Origin: Sulfuriferula sp.
GTDB lineage: Bacteria > Pseudomonadota > Gammaproteobacteria > Burkholderiales > Sulfuriferulaceae
Direction: 5' to 3'
Assembly: GCA_013140765.1 (NCBI GenBank)
Contig: JABFSE010000001.1
Coordinates: 1 to 64,000, forward strand
DNA: 64,000 nt
The position numbers were made by a program, and so were the translations under genes. The notes under the pieces were generated by a model. The model saw nothing but the letters and a program-made list of their open reading frames with translations, searched no databases and was not told where the DNA came from. Shown one piece after another: positions 44,008 through 54,081 of this stretch (position 1 is the first letter of the stretch; each line of letters starts with the position of its first letter).

Positions 44008-47000
44008 ATGAACAGCCCACGTTTGCGCGAAATCCCTTATAACTACACCTCGTTTTCCGACCGCGAAATTGTTATCCGCTTGTTGGGTGACGAGGCATGG
44101 GCTATTCTCAACCAACTCCGTGATGAGCGTCGCACTGGGCGTTCAGCACGTATGCTGTTTGAAGTGCTGGGCGACATCTGGGTGGTATCACGCAACCCAT
44201 ACTTACAAGACGATTTACTCGCTAACCCCAAGCGACTCACCGCGCTCACCGATGCCCTGCACCACAGACTCAACGAAATCGAATCACGCAAGCAAGACAA
44301 CACATTAGTCGAACCTGTACTCGCCGCCGCACGCCTGGCTATCGTTGATTTTGAAGCTGAATTTGCACTCACCAAACAATTACGCCTCGATGTCATCAAA
44401 AAACTTACCCGCCATACCCGCCGCGACAACATCCAGTTTGATGGTTTAGCACGCGTATCCCACGTCACCGACGCAACTGACTGGCGCGTAGAATACCCGT
44501 TTGTCGTCCTCAACCCCGATACCGAAGCCGAAATAGCCCACCTCGTCAAAGGCTGTATAGAGCTAGGCTTAACCATCATCCCACGTGGCGGTGGCACGGG
44601 CTATACGGGCGGCGCGATTCCCTTGCATAAACACACGGCGATTATCAACACCGAAAAACTAGAAAGCATCTCCGCCATACAAACTTTGCGCCTACCCGAG
44701 GCGGATCGTGAATACGCCACCATACATTGCGGTGCAGGTGTCGTCACCCGCCGCGTCATGGAAGCCGCCGATAGCGCAGGCCTGGTGTTCGCCGTTGACC
44801 CCACATCAGCAGACGCATCGTGCATAGGCGGCAACGTCGCGATGAATGCGGGGGGTAAAAAAGCCGTGCTGTGGGGTACTGCGCTGGATAATTTAGTCTC
44901 ATGGCGCATGGTCACGCCAGATGCCGAATGGCTGGAAATCACCCGCATTGGGCATAATTTCGGCAAAATTCACGATGCGGCGATGGCACGTTTTGAACTA
45001 CGCCGCTACGCGATAGACGGCACTACCCCTTTGGGCGAACCTGAAATGTTGGCTATCCCAGGACAACACTTCCGCAAAGTGGGCTTAGGTAAAGACGTTA
45101 CTGATAAATTTTTAGCGGGATTGCCTGGCATACAAAAAGAAGGTTGCGACGGCATTATCACCTCAGCGCGTTTTATTTTGCACCGTTTGCCTGCTTACAC
45201 GCGCACTGTTTGTCTGGAATTTTTTGGGCAAGTGCGCGATGCCGTGCCTGCGATTGTTGAGATTAAAGATTATCTGGATGCCCACCCAGATGCCATCCTC
45301 GCAGGCTTAGAGCACTTGGATGCGCGTTATTTGAAAGCCGTCGGTTACGCCACTAAGGCTAACCGCACACACAGACCCAACATGGTGCTGATAGCCGACA
45401 TCGTCTCCGACAACGAAATTGCCTGCGGTGAAGCCGCCGCGCACATAGTGCAATTAGCTAACCGCCGTGGCGGTGAAGGTTTTGTCGCGGTGACGGCCGA
45501 AGCGCGTAAAAAATTCTGGCTGGATCGCGCCCGCACTGCCGCTATTGCCGCGCACACTAATGCGTTCAAAATCAACGAAGACGTCGTCATACCGTTACCA
45601 CGATTAGCTGACTATTCAGACGGCATAGAGCGCATTAACATTGAGCTATCGACTCAAAACAAACTAGCTTTGGTAGATGAGCTCATTACTTTCTTCCAGG
45701 GCGATTTACCGTTATTCAGCGACGACGACACCGTTGCCGATCCAGAAATGACCGCGCAACGGCAACAACGCGCCCTCGCCATGTTACAAAAAACCCGCGC
45801 CCGTTGGGACTGGATGCTTAGTAACCTAGATGCCGCCCCATCAAGCGCAGAGCTAGGCATGGCGACCACAGAAATGGTCGCCGCTAACACCCATGCCAGC
45901 CTGTTTGACGCGCTACAAGATCACACCATACGCATCAGCTGGAAACGTGAAGTGCGGCGTGAATTACAGCAAATTTTTGTCGGCCGCGAGTACCAACTCA
46001 TACTCACTAAATGTGACGAGATTCATCAAGAAACCCGCAAAAGTCGCGTATTTGTCGCACTCCATATGCACGCGGGCGACGGTAATGTGCACACTAATTT
46101 ACCTGTTAATTCAGATAATTACGCCATGTTGCAAACGGCCAATGCGGCAGTTGCGCGAATTATGCGCTTGGCGCAAAATTTAGGCGGTGTAATTTCGGGC
46201 GAGCACGGTATCGGTTTGACCAAAATGGAGTTTTTAGAGCCTGCCGCTATCCAGAGTTTTGTTGATTACAAAAACAAAGTTGACCCTGATGGTCGATTTA
46301 ACAAAGGCAAGCTCATGCCAGGTGCTGATTTGCGGAATGCTTACACGCCTAGTTTTTCATTACTAGAAACCGAATCGTTGATTATGGAAAAATCCGAAAT
46401 CGGCGAAATTGCGGATTCTATCAAAGACTGCCTGCGTTGCGGCAAGTGCAAACCTGTCTGCAATACGCATATTCCACGCGCTAATTTAATGTATTCTCCG
46501 CGCAACAAAATACTTGCGACCTCGTTGTTAATAGAGGCTTTCTTATACGAGGAACAAACGCGGCGCGGGGTATCCATACAGCACTTTGACGAATTTGGTG
46601 ATGTCGCCGACCACTGCACGGTATGCCATAAATGCGCCAACCCTTGCCCTGTCGATATTGATTTTGGTGATGTTTCGATTGCTATGCGTAATTTTTTACG
46701 CAAACAGGGCAAAAAGAAATTCAATATAGGCACGACTGCCAGCATGTTTTTCCTCAACGCCACCGACCCTGCGACCATCAAAATGACGCGCAAGGTGATG
46801 ATAGAATGGGGCTATAAAGCCCAGCGTTTAGGCTATCAACTAGGTAAAAAAATCGGCTTGATTAAAGGTCAAACCGCACACCCGCCGAGCACGCTAGGCA
46901 CTGCGCCGATTAAAGCGCAAGTCATCCACTTCATCAACAAACCCATGCCTGGTGGTCTGCCCAAGAAAACCAGCCGTGCTTTACTGGGACTAGAAGATGC

Positions 47001-47838
47001 AAAAATCGTCCCCGTTATACGCAACCCCGCTAAAGTCACTGAAGACTCCGATGCGGTATTTTATTTCCCAGGCTGTGGCTCTGAACGCTTATTTTCACAA
47101 GTCGGACTCGCTACCCAAGCCATGCTATACGAGTTAGGCACGCAAACGGTATTACCACCAGGCTATTTATGCTGTGGCTATCCGCAAACTGCGGGTGGGC
47201 AAGCCGATAAAGGTGACGCGATTACGACAGAAAACCGTGTGTTATTCCACCGCGTCGCCAACACACTCAATTACCTCGACATCAAAACGGTGATAGTGTC
47301 GTGCGGTACGTGCATGGATCAATTACTCAAATACCAATTTGAAAAAATATTTCCAGGCTGTCGCTTGTTAGACATCCACGAGTATTTGATGGAAAAAGGG
47401 GTAAAACTAGACGGTGTGTCAGGCACGAAATACATGTACCACGACCCCTGCCACACGCCTATGAAAACGCACCAACCGATGAAAGTTGTCAACCAGTTAA
47501 TGGGCGAACCTGTCGCATTATCAGAGCGTTGCTGTGGCGAGTCTGGCACTTTAGCGGTATCGCGCCCTGACATCTCGACGCAAATACGCTTCCGCAAAGA
47601 AGAAGAGATACGCAAAGTCAGTACCCAGTTACGCGCCGATAGCACAGCATCAACGCCTGTAAAAATACTCACTTCGTGCCCATCGTGCCTGCAAGGATTA
47701 GCGCGTTACGATAACGATGCCGATACTAGCGCAGACTATATTGTGGTAGAAATGGCGAAAAAGATACTGGGCGACAACTGGATGGAAGACTATATTGCAC
47801 TAGCCAGCAATGGCGGTATCGAGCGGGTATTGCTGTAG
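44008..47838 (+). CDS. Large FAD/Fe-S D-2-hydroxyacid dehydrogenase-like protein (DUF3683)
   Basis: The 1276-residue protein has a DUF3683 N-terminus ([24 protein letters not shown]), an FAD-binding PCMH domain ([28 protein letters not shown]), an FAD-oxidase C-terminal domain ([28 protein letters not shown]), a 4Fe-4S pair ([25 protein letters not shown]) and two CCG domains ([33 protein letters not shown]). It thus joins GlcD- and GlcF-type subunits in one chain and should oxidise a D-2-hydroxyacid and pass electrons to the quinone or another carrier. It stands 75 bases after the VOC-fold gene and may have its own promoter. Confidence 0.9.
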   Translation: MNSPRLREIPYNYTSFSDREIVIRLLGDEAWAILNQLRDERRTGRSARMLFEVLGDIWVVSRNPYLQDDLLANPKRLTALTDALHHRLNEIESRKQDNTLVEPVLAAARLAIVDFEAEFALTKQLRLDVIKKLTRHTRRDNIQFDGLARVSHVTDATDWRVEYPFVVLNPDTEAEIAHLVKGCIELGLTIIPRGGGTGYTGGAIPLHKHTAIINTEKLESISAIQTLRLPEADREYATIHCGAGVVTRRVMEAADSAGLVFAVDPTSADASCIGGNVAMNAGGKKAVLWGTALDNLVSWRMVTPDAEWLEITRIGHNFGKIHDAAMARFELRRYAIDGTTPLGEPEMLAIPGQHFRKVGLGKDVTDKFLAGLPGIQKEGCDGIITSARFILHRLPAYTRTVCLEFFGQVRDAVPAIVEIKDYLDAHPDAILAGLEHLDARYLKAVGYATKANRTHRPNMVLIADIVSDNEIACGEAAAHIVQLANRRGGEGFVAVTAEARKKFWLDRARTAAIAAHTNAFKINEDVVIPLPRLADYSDGIERINIELSTQNKLALVDELITFFQGDLPLFSDDDTVADPEMTAQRQQRALAMLQKTRARWDWMLSNLDAAPSSAELGMATTEMVAANTHASLFDALQDHTIRISWKREVRRELQQIFVGREYQLILTKCDEIHQETRKSRVFVALHMHAGDGNVHTNLPVNSDNYAMLQTANAAVARIMRLAQNLGGVISGEHGIGLTKMEFLEPAAIQSFVDYKNKVDPDGRFNKGKLMPGADLRNAYTPSFSLLETESLIMEKSEIGEIADSIKDCLRCGKCKPVCNTHIPRANLMYSPRNKILATSLLIEAFLYEEQTRRGVSIQHFDEFGDVADHCTVCHKCANPCPVDIDFGDVSIAMRNFLRKQGKKKFNIGTTASMFFLNATDPATIKMTRKVMIEWGYKAQRLGYQLGKKIGLIKGQTAHPPSTLGTAPIKAQVIHFINKPMPGGLPKKTSRALLGLEDAKIVPVIRNPAKVTEDSDAVFYFPGCGSERLFSQVGLATQAMLYELGTQTVLPPGYLCCGYPQTAGGQADKGDAITTENRVLFHRVANTLNYLDIKTVIVSCGTCMDQLLKYQFEKIFPGCRLLDIHEYLMEKGVKLDGVSGTKYMYHDPCHTPMKTHQPMKVVNQLMGEPVALSERCCGESGTLAVSRPDISTQIRFRKEEEIRKVSTQLRADSTASTPVKILTSCPSCLQGLARYDNDADTSADYIVVEMAKKILGDNWMEDYIALASNGGIERVLL

Positions 47839-47844
47839 AGGGTA

Positions 47845-49470
47845 TTACACGTAGCCATCTTGCTCCAGCTTCAACACGATGCGCTGTAACGCTTGTGCAA
47901 TATCCATGATACTGGTGTCTATGAGTAATTCAATTTGCTCCGACACTTCATAGTCTGAGGCTTCCACTACGCTACGCCCTTTACGCGCCAATCGCCCTGC
48001 ACACACACTGGCAGGCGCGGTGAGTGCTATCTCAAAATAGCCACCTTCAAGTTGAGTGGCATTTCTGATACTACGCCGCGTCGCCAACGTAGCTATTTCT
48101 AACGCACAGATGACAATACCGCCCTGCCTGACCAAGGCACTGACCAACAAAGCGATAATATCTAGATTATTTACCAGCCCAGGATAGCCGCTCAAAGTTT
48201 GATTATCCAACACCGTTACTTTACGCGCCCCTGCCGCCCCCAAAACCTCAGATAAAGCCAATGCCAAACTTGTTTTCCCTACGCCCGCAACACCACTCAT
48301 CAACACTGCAAAGCCACTGGCTATGCGTGGTGGGTAAGCAATGCGCATTTCTTGTAGCACTTCAGGAAAAGTGTACCAATCGGGAATAGGCAAATCCGCC
48401 TGCAAACGACGCTTCACCTCATCAGCAGTCAATACCAGCTTATAAGCATCTTTAGGGGCTTCTTCCAGCGGTAAATGCTGTGCTTTATCCTCCACATAAA
48501 CCATGCGGGGGTAAGGAATAAGTTTTACGCCTATTTCTTGTATATGCTGTTCAACTTGATGAAACGCATCCCCCTCCAACACATCTCGACCACGGCGATT
48601 TGCACCGCTGGCACACGCTTCACCACCGACTATCAAATGCGAACAACCCTCATTACGACTAATAATAGCGCGATGTAATATCTCACGCACCCCACCGCGC
48701 CGAGGGTAATTAGGCGACAAACTCATTACTGTAGTCAAAGGCGACAATCGCGCCATTAAAGCATGATAACTACGTATCGTCGGATAATACGCGCTTTGAG
48801 TAGATAGCTTACCGCCCGTCATCGGCTGCATCAATAAACCAGCTTGATTTTGCGCCGCCGCTCGTAACATAAACGCTAACGCCCCACGATGTACAGGCTG
48901 TGCTGTTTGAAATGCCAGCACATTACCCCACCCTCTCGCCGTGAAATGTGCTCGTAATTGCGCTGGGTAACGGTAATCGTCGATGAAGTCATAATGATGT
49001 TGGGTATGAATGCCCACCACTGTACCCGCTACATACCAATCCACCTCGTGTCCAAATACCAGTGCCGCCCCTAACGCCTGCGCTTCCAATGCAGGCTGTG
49101 CTCGATATATTTCCGTCACAGTGAGGATAGCAAGGACTTCATCATGACCATTTTTTAAGGCGACGCTCTGCCCTAAGTTTAGCGTCTGCGCCAAGCGTAT
49201 AGGCACTGGCAAGGTAAGTGGATACATCCACGCATCGCCATTACTAAGCCGCATTTGCGCTAATACGCTGACATAATCAGCCTGCCCCATATAGCCTGTT
49301 AAAGGCGTATATGCACCAGTCAGCAGCAACATCAAATCACTATGCTGTAGTGGATTTAGGGTGATGGCGGGCAATCTGGGTACACGCTGGTAAAAATCAG
49401 CCGCATCTTCCTCAGTCGCCATCAGATTCACTAATGAATCGCGTATATAAGGTTTAATTAAGCTGCTCAT
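47845..49470 (-). CDS. ATP sulfurylase/APS kinase-like protein with degenerate active sites
   Basis: GGGAGGT precedes the ATG at 49470. The product (541 residues) matches bifunctional sulfate adenylyltransferase-APS kinase over its length (QHSDLMLLLTGAYTPLTGYM, YPRRGGVREILHRAIISRNEG, PEVLQEMRIAYPPR), but key motifs are altered. The ATP sulfurylase QxRNPxHRxH motif reads QTAQPVHRGA (188-197; Arg, Asn and last His lost) and the RDHAG motif reads GEACA. The kinase P-loop is GVAGVGKT, but the DGDN and following substrate motifs are replaced by DNQTL. The ORF is intact, so it may have another role. It lies upstream of nothing sulfur-related and ends 7 bases from the convergent dehydrogenase gene. 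Confidence 0.8.
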   Translation of the reverse strand: MSSLIKPYIRDSLVNLMATEEDAADFYQRVPRLPAITLNPLQHSDLMLLLTGAYTPLTGYMGQADYVSVLAQMRLSNGDAWMYPLTLPVPIRLAQTLNLGQSVALKNGHDEVLAILTVTEIYRAQPALEAQALGAALVFGHEVDWYVAGTVVGIHTQHHYDFIDDYRYPAQLRAHFTARGWGNVLAFQTAQPVHRGALAFMLRAAAQNQAGLLMQPMTGGKLSTQSAYYPTIRSYHALMARLSPLTTVMSLSPNYPRRGGVREILHRAIISRNEGCSHLIVGGEACASGANRRGRDVLEGDAFHQVEQHIQEIGVKLIPYPRMVYVEDKAQHLPLEEAPKDAYKLVLTADEVKRRLQADLPIPDWYTFPEVLQEMRIAYPPRIASGFAVLMSGVAGVGKTSLALALSEVLGAAGARKVTVLDNQTLSGYPGLVNNLDIIALLVSALVRQGGIVICALEIATLATRRSIRNATQLEGGYFEIALTAPASVCAGRLARKGRSVVEASDYEVSEQIELLIDTSIMDIAQALQRIVLKLEQDGYV

Positions 49471-49481
49471 CACTACCTCCC

Positions 49482-50003
49482 TCAGACAGATTTCGCGTTA
49501 AGATATTGCACTAACTGCTGAACTAGGATATTCACATTTTGCCGCCCCGTGTCGATAATAATATCTGCCACTTCACGATAATAGGGATCGCGTTGCGTAT
49601 AAAGCTCGCGTAATTTAGCTTTCGGGTCTTCGGTTTGCAGTAGTGGGCGATTTCTGTCATGACGAGTACGCTGAAATAACTCATCGACTGAGCCGCGCAA
49701 ATAAATCACTGTACCACGCTGTTTCAGCAACGCCCGTGTCGCCATACTTAACACCGCGCCACCACCCGTGGCTAAAATAATGTCATCTAATTGTGTTAAA
49801 TCAGCTATCACCTGCTCTTCGCGCTTACGAAACCCATCCTCACCCTCTACTTCAAAAATCATGGGAATAGCCACGCCAGTGCGTCGCACAATTTCGTGAT
49901 CGGCATCAAAAAATTGACGACGTAAATGCTTGGAAAGTAGTTTACCCACGGTCGTTTTTCCCGACCCCATCAAACCCACTAAATAGATATTTTTAGTATT
50001 CAT
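49482..50003 (-). CDS. aroK: Shikimate kinase AroK
   Basis: AroK phosphorylates shikimate in aromatic amino acid synthesis. The 173-residue protein has P-loop GLMGSGKTT (10-18), the D-A-D substrate motif (FFDADHEIVRRTG), EGEDGFRKREEQV, LATGGGAVL and the R-H-D-R-N-R-P-L lid. It normally heads an aroK-aroB pair behind pilQ; here aroB is absent and the sulfurylase-like gene lies downstream. A terminator separates it from pilQ. Confidence 0.96.
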   Translation of the reverse strand: MNTKNIYLVGLMGSGKTTVGKLLSKHLRRQFFDADHEIVRRTGVAIPMIFEVEGEDGFRKREEQVIADLTQLDDIILATGGGAVLSMATRALLKQRGTVIYLRGSVDELFQRTRHDRNRPLLQTEDPKAKLRELYTQRDPYYREVADIIIDTGRQNVNILVQQLVQYLNAKSV

Positions 50004-50038
50004 TTTATAATTGTAACGTAAGCTGGTTGCTGTTCAAT

Positions 50039-50067
50039 AAAAAAGGCAGGATATACCTGCCTTTTTT
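50039..50067. terminator. Bidirectional intrinsic terminator after pilQ
   Basis: AAAAAAGGCAGG (50039-50050) pairs perfectly with CCTGCCTTTTTT (50056-50067) around a 5-base loop, with T runs on both strands. It ends the pilMNOPQ transcript 28 bases after the pilQ stop and lies 36 bases before aroK, which therefore probably has its own promoter. Confidence 0.8.
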
Positions 50068-50094
50068 ATTGATGCCATGACTTATTTACATGGC

Positions 50095-52335
50095 TTATTT
50101 GAAACTTAAATCCTCTTTAACTATGCGTGGTGTCAAGAACACCAGCAGCTCTGTTTTAGTGATGTTTTTCGATGAGTTTTTGAATAAGTTACCCAATAAT
50201 GGCAAGTCGCCAAAGAACGGTACTTTATTCACCGTGCTATTGGTATTGTCTTCATAAATACCGCCTATCACAGCTGTTTCACCGTTATTGATACGTATCT
50301 GTGTTTTCACACGCTTGGTTTCAATTGGGAACGCTTGATAACCACCACCCAGATCAAACGCAGCACCAGGTGCATCTTTTTGCACTTCCACATTCAAAAT
50401 AATTGAATCGTTATTCAAAATTTGCGGATTAACTAACAAACATAAGAAAGCATCCTTAAATGTCACCGTAGGTGCAACCCCAGGTGTTGTAGAAGGTGTT
50501 ATGTTCGGTATTTGGATACCTTGCAATATCACAGCAGGCTTTTGGTTAGCTGTAATAATACGTGGACTAGAGATGATTTTTCCCAGTCCGTCTGACTCCA
50601 ATGCAGACAATTCCAAGCTCAACAATGCGCCACCGCCTAAGTTAAAGAGTGACAAACCTAACGTGCCCGCTGTTAAACCAGAGTTCACCACTGCTGGCAA
50701 ATTAACGTTAGGTGTTGTTGGGATACCGACATTGCCTGCAGTGGTTGGTGCAGTCGAACCTGTCGTACCAACAGCACCACCATAACCAACACGATTACCC
50801 GCCAGCGCACCTTGTTGCACGCCGAATTTCACCCCTAACGACTTGCTAAAGGTATCGCTTGCCACCACTACCCGCGCTTCTATCATCACTTGACGCGCTG
50901 GCATATCTATCAACTTCATCATTTCAGCTACTTCAGCTTGCTTGCTGGCAATGTCATTGACTATCAAGGTGTTGGTTTGCGCCTCTGAATTAGCACTACC
51001 ACGTGGTGATAACACGCGATTATTGTTCGTTGAACTGGTTGCCGCAGCAGTTGCCGCAGTAGTCGCGACCACTTTATCCGCTTTCACGCCTTGCGCTTGC
51101 GACGAGCAATCCACATCTTGCCCTGTGTCACCAGGTAGTGGCGGTTGTCCCAGTAAGAAACGCACAGCTTGATCTGCTTTTTTATAATTCAATTGATATT
51201 GACGAACAATCAAAGGTTCTAAACTTTCCAAACTTTGCTTAGACTCCAGCTCCGATTTTTCTTTTGCTAACAATTCGTCTTTAGGCGCGACCCAAATCAC
51301 GTTACCGTTTTCGCGCTTATCCAAACCTTTGCTTTGCAAAATAATGTCCAGTGCTTGATCCCAAGGCACATCTTTCAAACGTAAGGTTAAATTACCCGTA
51401 ACGGTATCGCTGGTAATAATGTTCTTACCCGTAAAGTCTGCAATCACTTGCAATACTGAACGCACTTCTACGTTTTGGAAGTTAAGCGATAGTTTTTCAC
51501 CTACGTATTTTGCTTTACCACCCGCAGATTTACCCGTACTTTCTTCAGCTTTAGCGCGAACTTCAATAATCAATTGATTATCGGCCTGATAAGCTGAGTA
51601 TTCATAATCGGCTTTAGGCTCTATGGTCATTTTAACATTACCGCCACGGCCTTCAGTTTCGACGAACTGCACTATCGTGCCAAAATCAGTGACATCTAAA
51701 CGGCGTTGCAAGCTACGCGCAACATCGGTACTCATAAAATCAATTGCCAGTTTTTTACCTTGTTTGCGTATATCTATACCCGTCGTACTGTCTGACAGGG
51801 TGGCGATAACGCGAGCTTCACCCGCTGCGCCACGACGAAAATCTATATCTTTAATGCTGTGTTTACTAGTACTAGCACCCGCCTCGGCAAAACGCGGCGT
51901 GACGTTAGTAGTGGATGCGCCGTCTGCTTCTTGCAAGGTAATAAACAATACATTACCGTCTATACGTGTTTCATACTGAGCTGGCTTGCTTAGGTTTAAC
52001 ACCAATCGAGTACGCTCACCCGCTTGCACAACGTTGACTGAACGTAATGCGCCTTGGTTGACATTGACCGTATTTTTACCTAAGCCATTCGCAGTACCTG
52101 CCAAGTCTAGTGCAATACGTGGTGGGTTGTTAATGGCAAAACCTGCTGGCGAATTTTGCAAGTTTTGCTTCAAGCCTATTTTCACCAGTGTTTTTCCACC
52201 GTCCAGGGTGGAGTAATCTAGTGTTTCTATGCTATTAGTATCGGCTTGCGCTTGTTGTACGGTCAACGCCATGGCGAGCATCACTAGGATGCTCATGACG
52301 ATACGTTGGCTGATTTGTGCTATGGTGGCTTTCAT
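50095..52335 (-). CDS. pilQ: Type IV pilus secretin PilQ
   Basis: PilQ forms the outer-membrane pore for type IV pili. The 746-residue protein has a signal peptide (cleavage after QQAQA), two AMIN-type domains (about 35-260), an STN/N0 domain (LSLNFQNVEVRSVLQVIADFTGKN), an N1 repeat (LEPLIVRQYQLNYKKADQAVRFLL) and a secretin core with IEARVVVA, ISSPRIITANQKPAVILQG and GGIYEDN. A Ser/Ala/Thr-rich loop lies near 430-450. It is the last gene of pilMNOPQ. Confidence 0.96.
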   Translation of the reverse strand: MKATIAQISQRIVMSILVMLAMALTVQQAQADTNSIETLDYSTLDGGKTLVKIGLKQNLQNSPAGFAINNPPRIALDLAGTANGLGKNTVNVNQGALRSVNVVQAGERTRLVLNLSKPAQYETRIDGNVLFITLQEADGASTTNVTPRFAEAGASTSKHSIKDIDFRRGAAGEARVIATLSDSTTGIDIRKQGKKLAIDFMSTDVARSLQRRLDVTDFGTIVQFVETEGRGGNVKMTIEPKADYEYSAYQADNQLIIEVRAKAEESTGKSAGGKAKYVGEKLSLNFQNVEVRSVLQVIADFTGKNIITSDTVTGNLTLRLKDVPWDQALDIILQSKGLDKRENGNVIWVAPKDELLAKEKSELESKQSLESLEPLIVRQYQLNYKKADQAVRFLLGQPPLPGDTGQDVDCSSQAQGVKADKVVATTAATAAATSSTNNNRVLSPRGSANSEAQTNTLIVNDIASKQAEVAEMMKLIDMPARQVMIEARVVVASDTFSKSLGVKFGVQQGALAGNRVGYGGAVGTTGSTAPTTAGNVGIPTTPNVNLPAVVNSGLTAGTLGLSLFNLGGGALLSLELSALESDGLGKIISSPRIITANQKPAVILQGIQIPNITPSTTPGVAPTVTFKDAFLCLLVNPQILNNDSIILNVEVQKDAPGAAFDLGGGYQAFPIETKRVKTQIRINNGETAVIGGIYEDNTNSTVNKVPFFGDLPLLGNLFKNSSKNITKTELLVFLTPRIVKEDLSFK

Positions 52336-52349
52336 TTATTTTCAACTCC

Positions 52350-52853
52350 TCATTGTTCTTGCAATGTCAACGTGCTATCGCGCTCAACCCAGTCACCTGT
52401 CGTGTCTTGCACTGTTTCTTTTATTTTCACTTCGGTATCATTTACGGCTATCACTTTACCGAAATTCTGCCCTACGTAATTACCGGGCCTGACCCGATAA
52501 ATAGTGTTGTCTGGTGTTTTAATCACCGCAAAAATCTCACCTTTTTGCTTGAGCAAACCCACCATTTTTAAGCTATCCAAGGCAAATCCTTCCAATGGCT
52601 CTTTGGCACGATTCAAATCAGGCTGATAAGCCCCACCGCCACCGCTAGGCTTTAACTTGCGTTCCTTAAACGGATCGGGCAAATCAAAAGCGTTATAAAC
52701 GAAAGCTTGATACGGCTGGATTTCTGGCAACGGCTCAACTTTTCCGCGTAAATTTTTACCAGAATCTTGCACGAACTGCGTTAAATCATTAGGTACGTCG
52801 TTGCCACAACCTGCCAAGCTCAAGAGTGCTAATAAGAGTGCTATTTTTTTCAT
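52350..52853 (-). CDS. pilP: Type IV pilus lipoprotein PilP
   Basis: The 167-residue protein has a lipoprotein signal (LLSLAGC, acylated Cys near residue 16), the typical QPYQAFVYNAFDLPDPFKERK segment and a C-terminal beta domain with KVIAVNDTEVKIKETVQD. PilP links PilNO in the inner membrane to the PilQ secretin. It overlaps pilO by 4 bases. Confidence 0.95.
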   Translation of the reverse strand: MKKIALLLALLSLAGCGNDVPNDLTQFVQDSGKNLRGKVEPLPEIQPYQAFVYNAFDLPDPFKERKLKPSGGGGAYQPDLNRAKEPLEGFALDSLKMVGLLKQKGEIFAVIKTPDNTIYRVRPGNYVGQNFGKVIAVNDTEVKIKETVQDTTGDWVERDSTLTLQEQ

Positions 52854-53491
52854 TTTTTATCACCCTTCTTTTTGTCTTTACTGGCTTTAACTGCTTTTTC
52901 TTGTGCCGCCAGCTCATCATCATCGAGATAACGATAGGTTTTAATGGTGGCATTCATGAGTAGCTTACCGTCTTTATCTGGGCTAATCTCCATATCATGC
53001 AACGTGACGATACGAGATAGTTGTGCAACATCGCTAGTGAACGCACCAAAATCATGATATGCACCCGTCACTTTAATCGCTATCGGCAACTCGGCATAAA
53101 AGTCTTTCGGCGTTTCAACACCAGGCTTAAATAACTCAAACTGCAAACCACGCCCTAAACCTGCTTGGTTAATATCACTTAACAAAGCATCCATTTGTGA
53201 CTTATTAGGTAATTGCTTGAGCAGTGCGCCAAACGAATTATCAATATCGCTCAATTGCTGTTTGTAAATATCTAAATTAACGGCTTGTCGTTTTTTACTG
53301 AGGAAGCTCTCACGCAAAGTCATTTCTTCTTGCTTGGCGGTATCCAGCGCAGTCACTTGCGCACCCCAAACGAACCAATAACCCAAAAACACCAAAACCA
53401 CAAACACAATAGCCAATATGGCTAATTTGATTTGCATCGGTGCATTGGCTATGTCTTTAAGCGTGAGGTTATTCAAATCATTCAAATTCAT
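52850..53491 (-). CDS. pilO: Type IV pilus inner-membrane assembly protein PilO
   Basis: The 213-residue protein has one N-terminal membrane helix (about 22-42), a periplasmic coiled coil and a ferredoxin-like domain (LQFELFKPGVETPKDFYAELPIAIKVTGAYHDFGAF). It pairs with PilN. It overlaps pilN and pilP by 4 bases each. The C-terminus is a Lys-rich tail. Confidence 0.95.
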   Translation of the reverse strand: MNLNDLNNLTLKDIANAPMQIKLAILAIVFVVLVFLGYWFVWGAQVTALDTAKQEEMTLRESFLSKKRQAVNLDIYKQQLSDIDNSFGALLKQLPNKSQMDALLSDINQAGLGRGLQFELFKPGVETPKDFYAELPIAIKVTGAYHDFGAFTSDVAQLSRIVTLHDMEISPDKDGKLLMNATIKTYRYLDDDELAAQEKAVKASKDKKKGDKK

Positions 53492-54081
53492 GATTTTGCC
53501 TCCTTTTTATTATTCGTGTCTTTGTGCGTAGGCTCGGCGTTAGGCTGAACTAAATTTACCGTCAAGCTAAACTCTTGCGCAGGATTACCTTTCAGCATCG
53601 CGGATTTAATTTCAATCAGCTGTGAGCCTTCCAGCCAAGGCGACGCATCCAAAGCCCGCATCAACGTAGAAACACGCGCACTGGATTGAGCGTATCCTTG
53701 CAAGCTAATCACCGTGCCTGCTTGTTTAATCGACCTCAAATAAACACCGTCTGGCAAATCGCGCACCAATTCATCGAGTAAATGCACAACACTAGCGCGA
53801 TTAGTTTGTAAAGATTCAACCACTTGCTTACGTGATAGCAATGCAGCGGTTTGCTCTTTGAGCTCTTTAATGACGGCGATGTCTTTATCTAGTTTGGCAA
53901 TCTCCGTTTTCAGATAATCATTGCTGTGCGCCTGTATTTGAATACGGGCATCCCATGAGAGATAACCAACCACTATCACCCCGATAGCAGCTAATGCGAC
54001 AAAACCTAATAAAACGCTAAACTGCCGCAAACGTGCGGCGCGTTGCATCTCGCGATAAGGAAGTAAGTTAATGCGTATCAT
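53488..54081 (-). CDS. pilN: Type IV pilus assembly protein PilN
   Basis: The 197-residue protein starts MIRINLLPYREMQRAARLRQF, which carries the INLLPYRE motif that binds PilM, followed by one membrane helix and a periplasmic coiled coil and small domain. It overlaps pilM and pilO by 4 bases each. Confidence 0.96.
   Translation of the reverse strand: MIRINLLPYREMQRAARLRQFSVLLGFVALAAIGVIVVGYLSWDARIQIQAHSNDYLKTEIAKLDKDIAVIKELKEQTAALLSRKQVVESLQTNRASVVHLLDELVRDLPDGVYLRSIKQAGTVISLQGYAQSSARVSTLMRALDASPWLEGSQLIEIKSAMLKGNPAQEFSLTVNLVQPNAEPTHKDTNNKKEAKS

Noticed and set aside
44043-44597. 184-codon minus-strand ORF
   Set aside because: Fully antisense to the DUF3683 dehydrogenase, Ser/Arg-rich as expected of a shadow frame.
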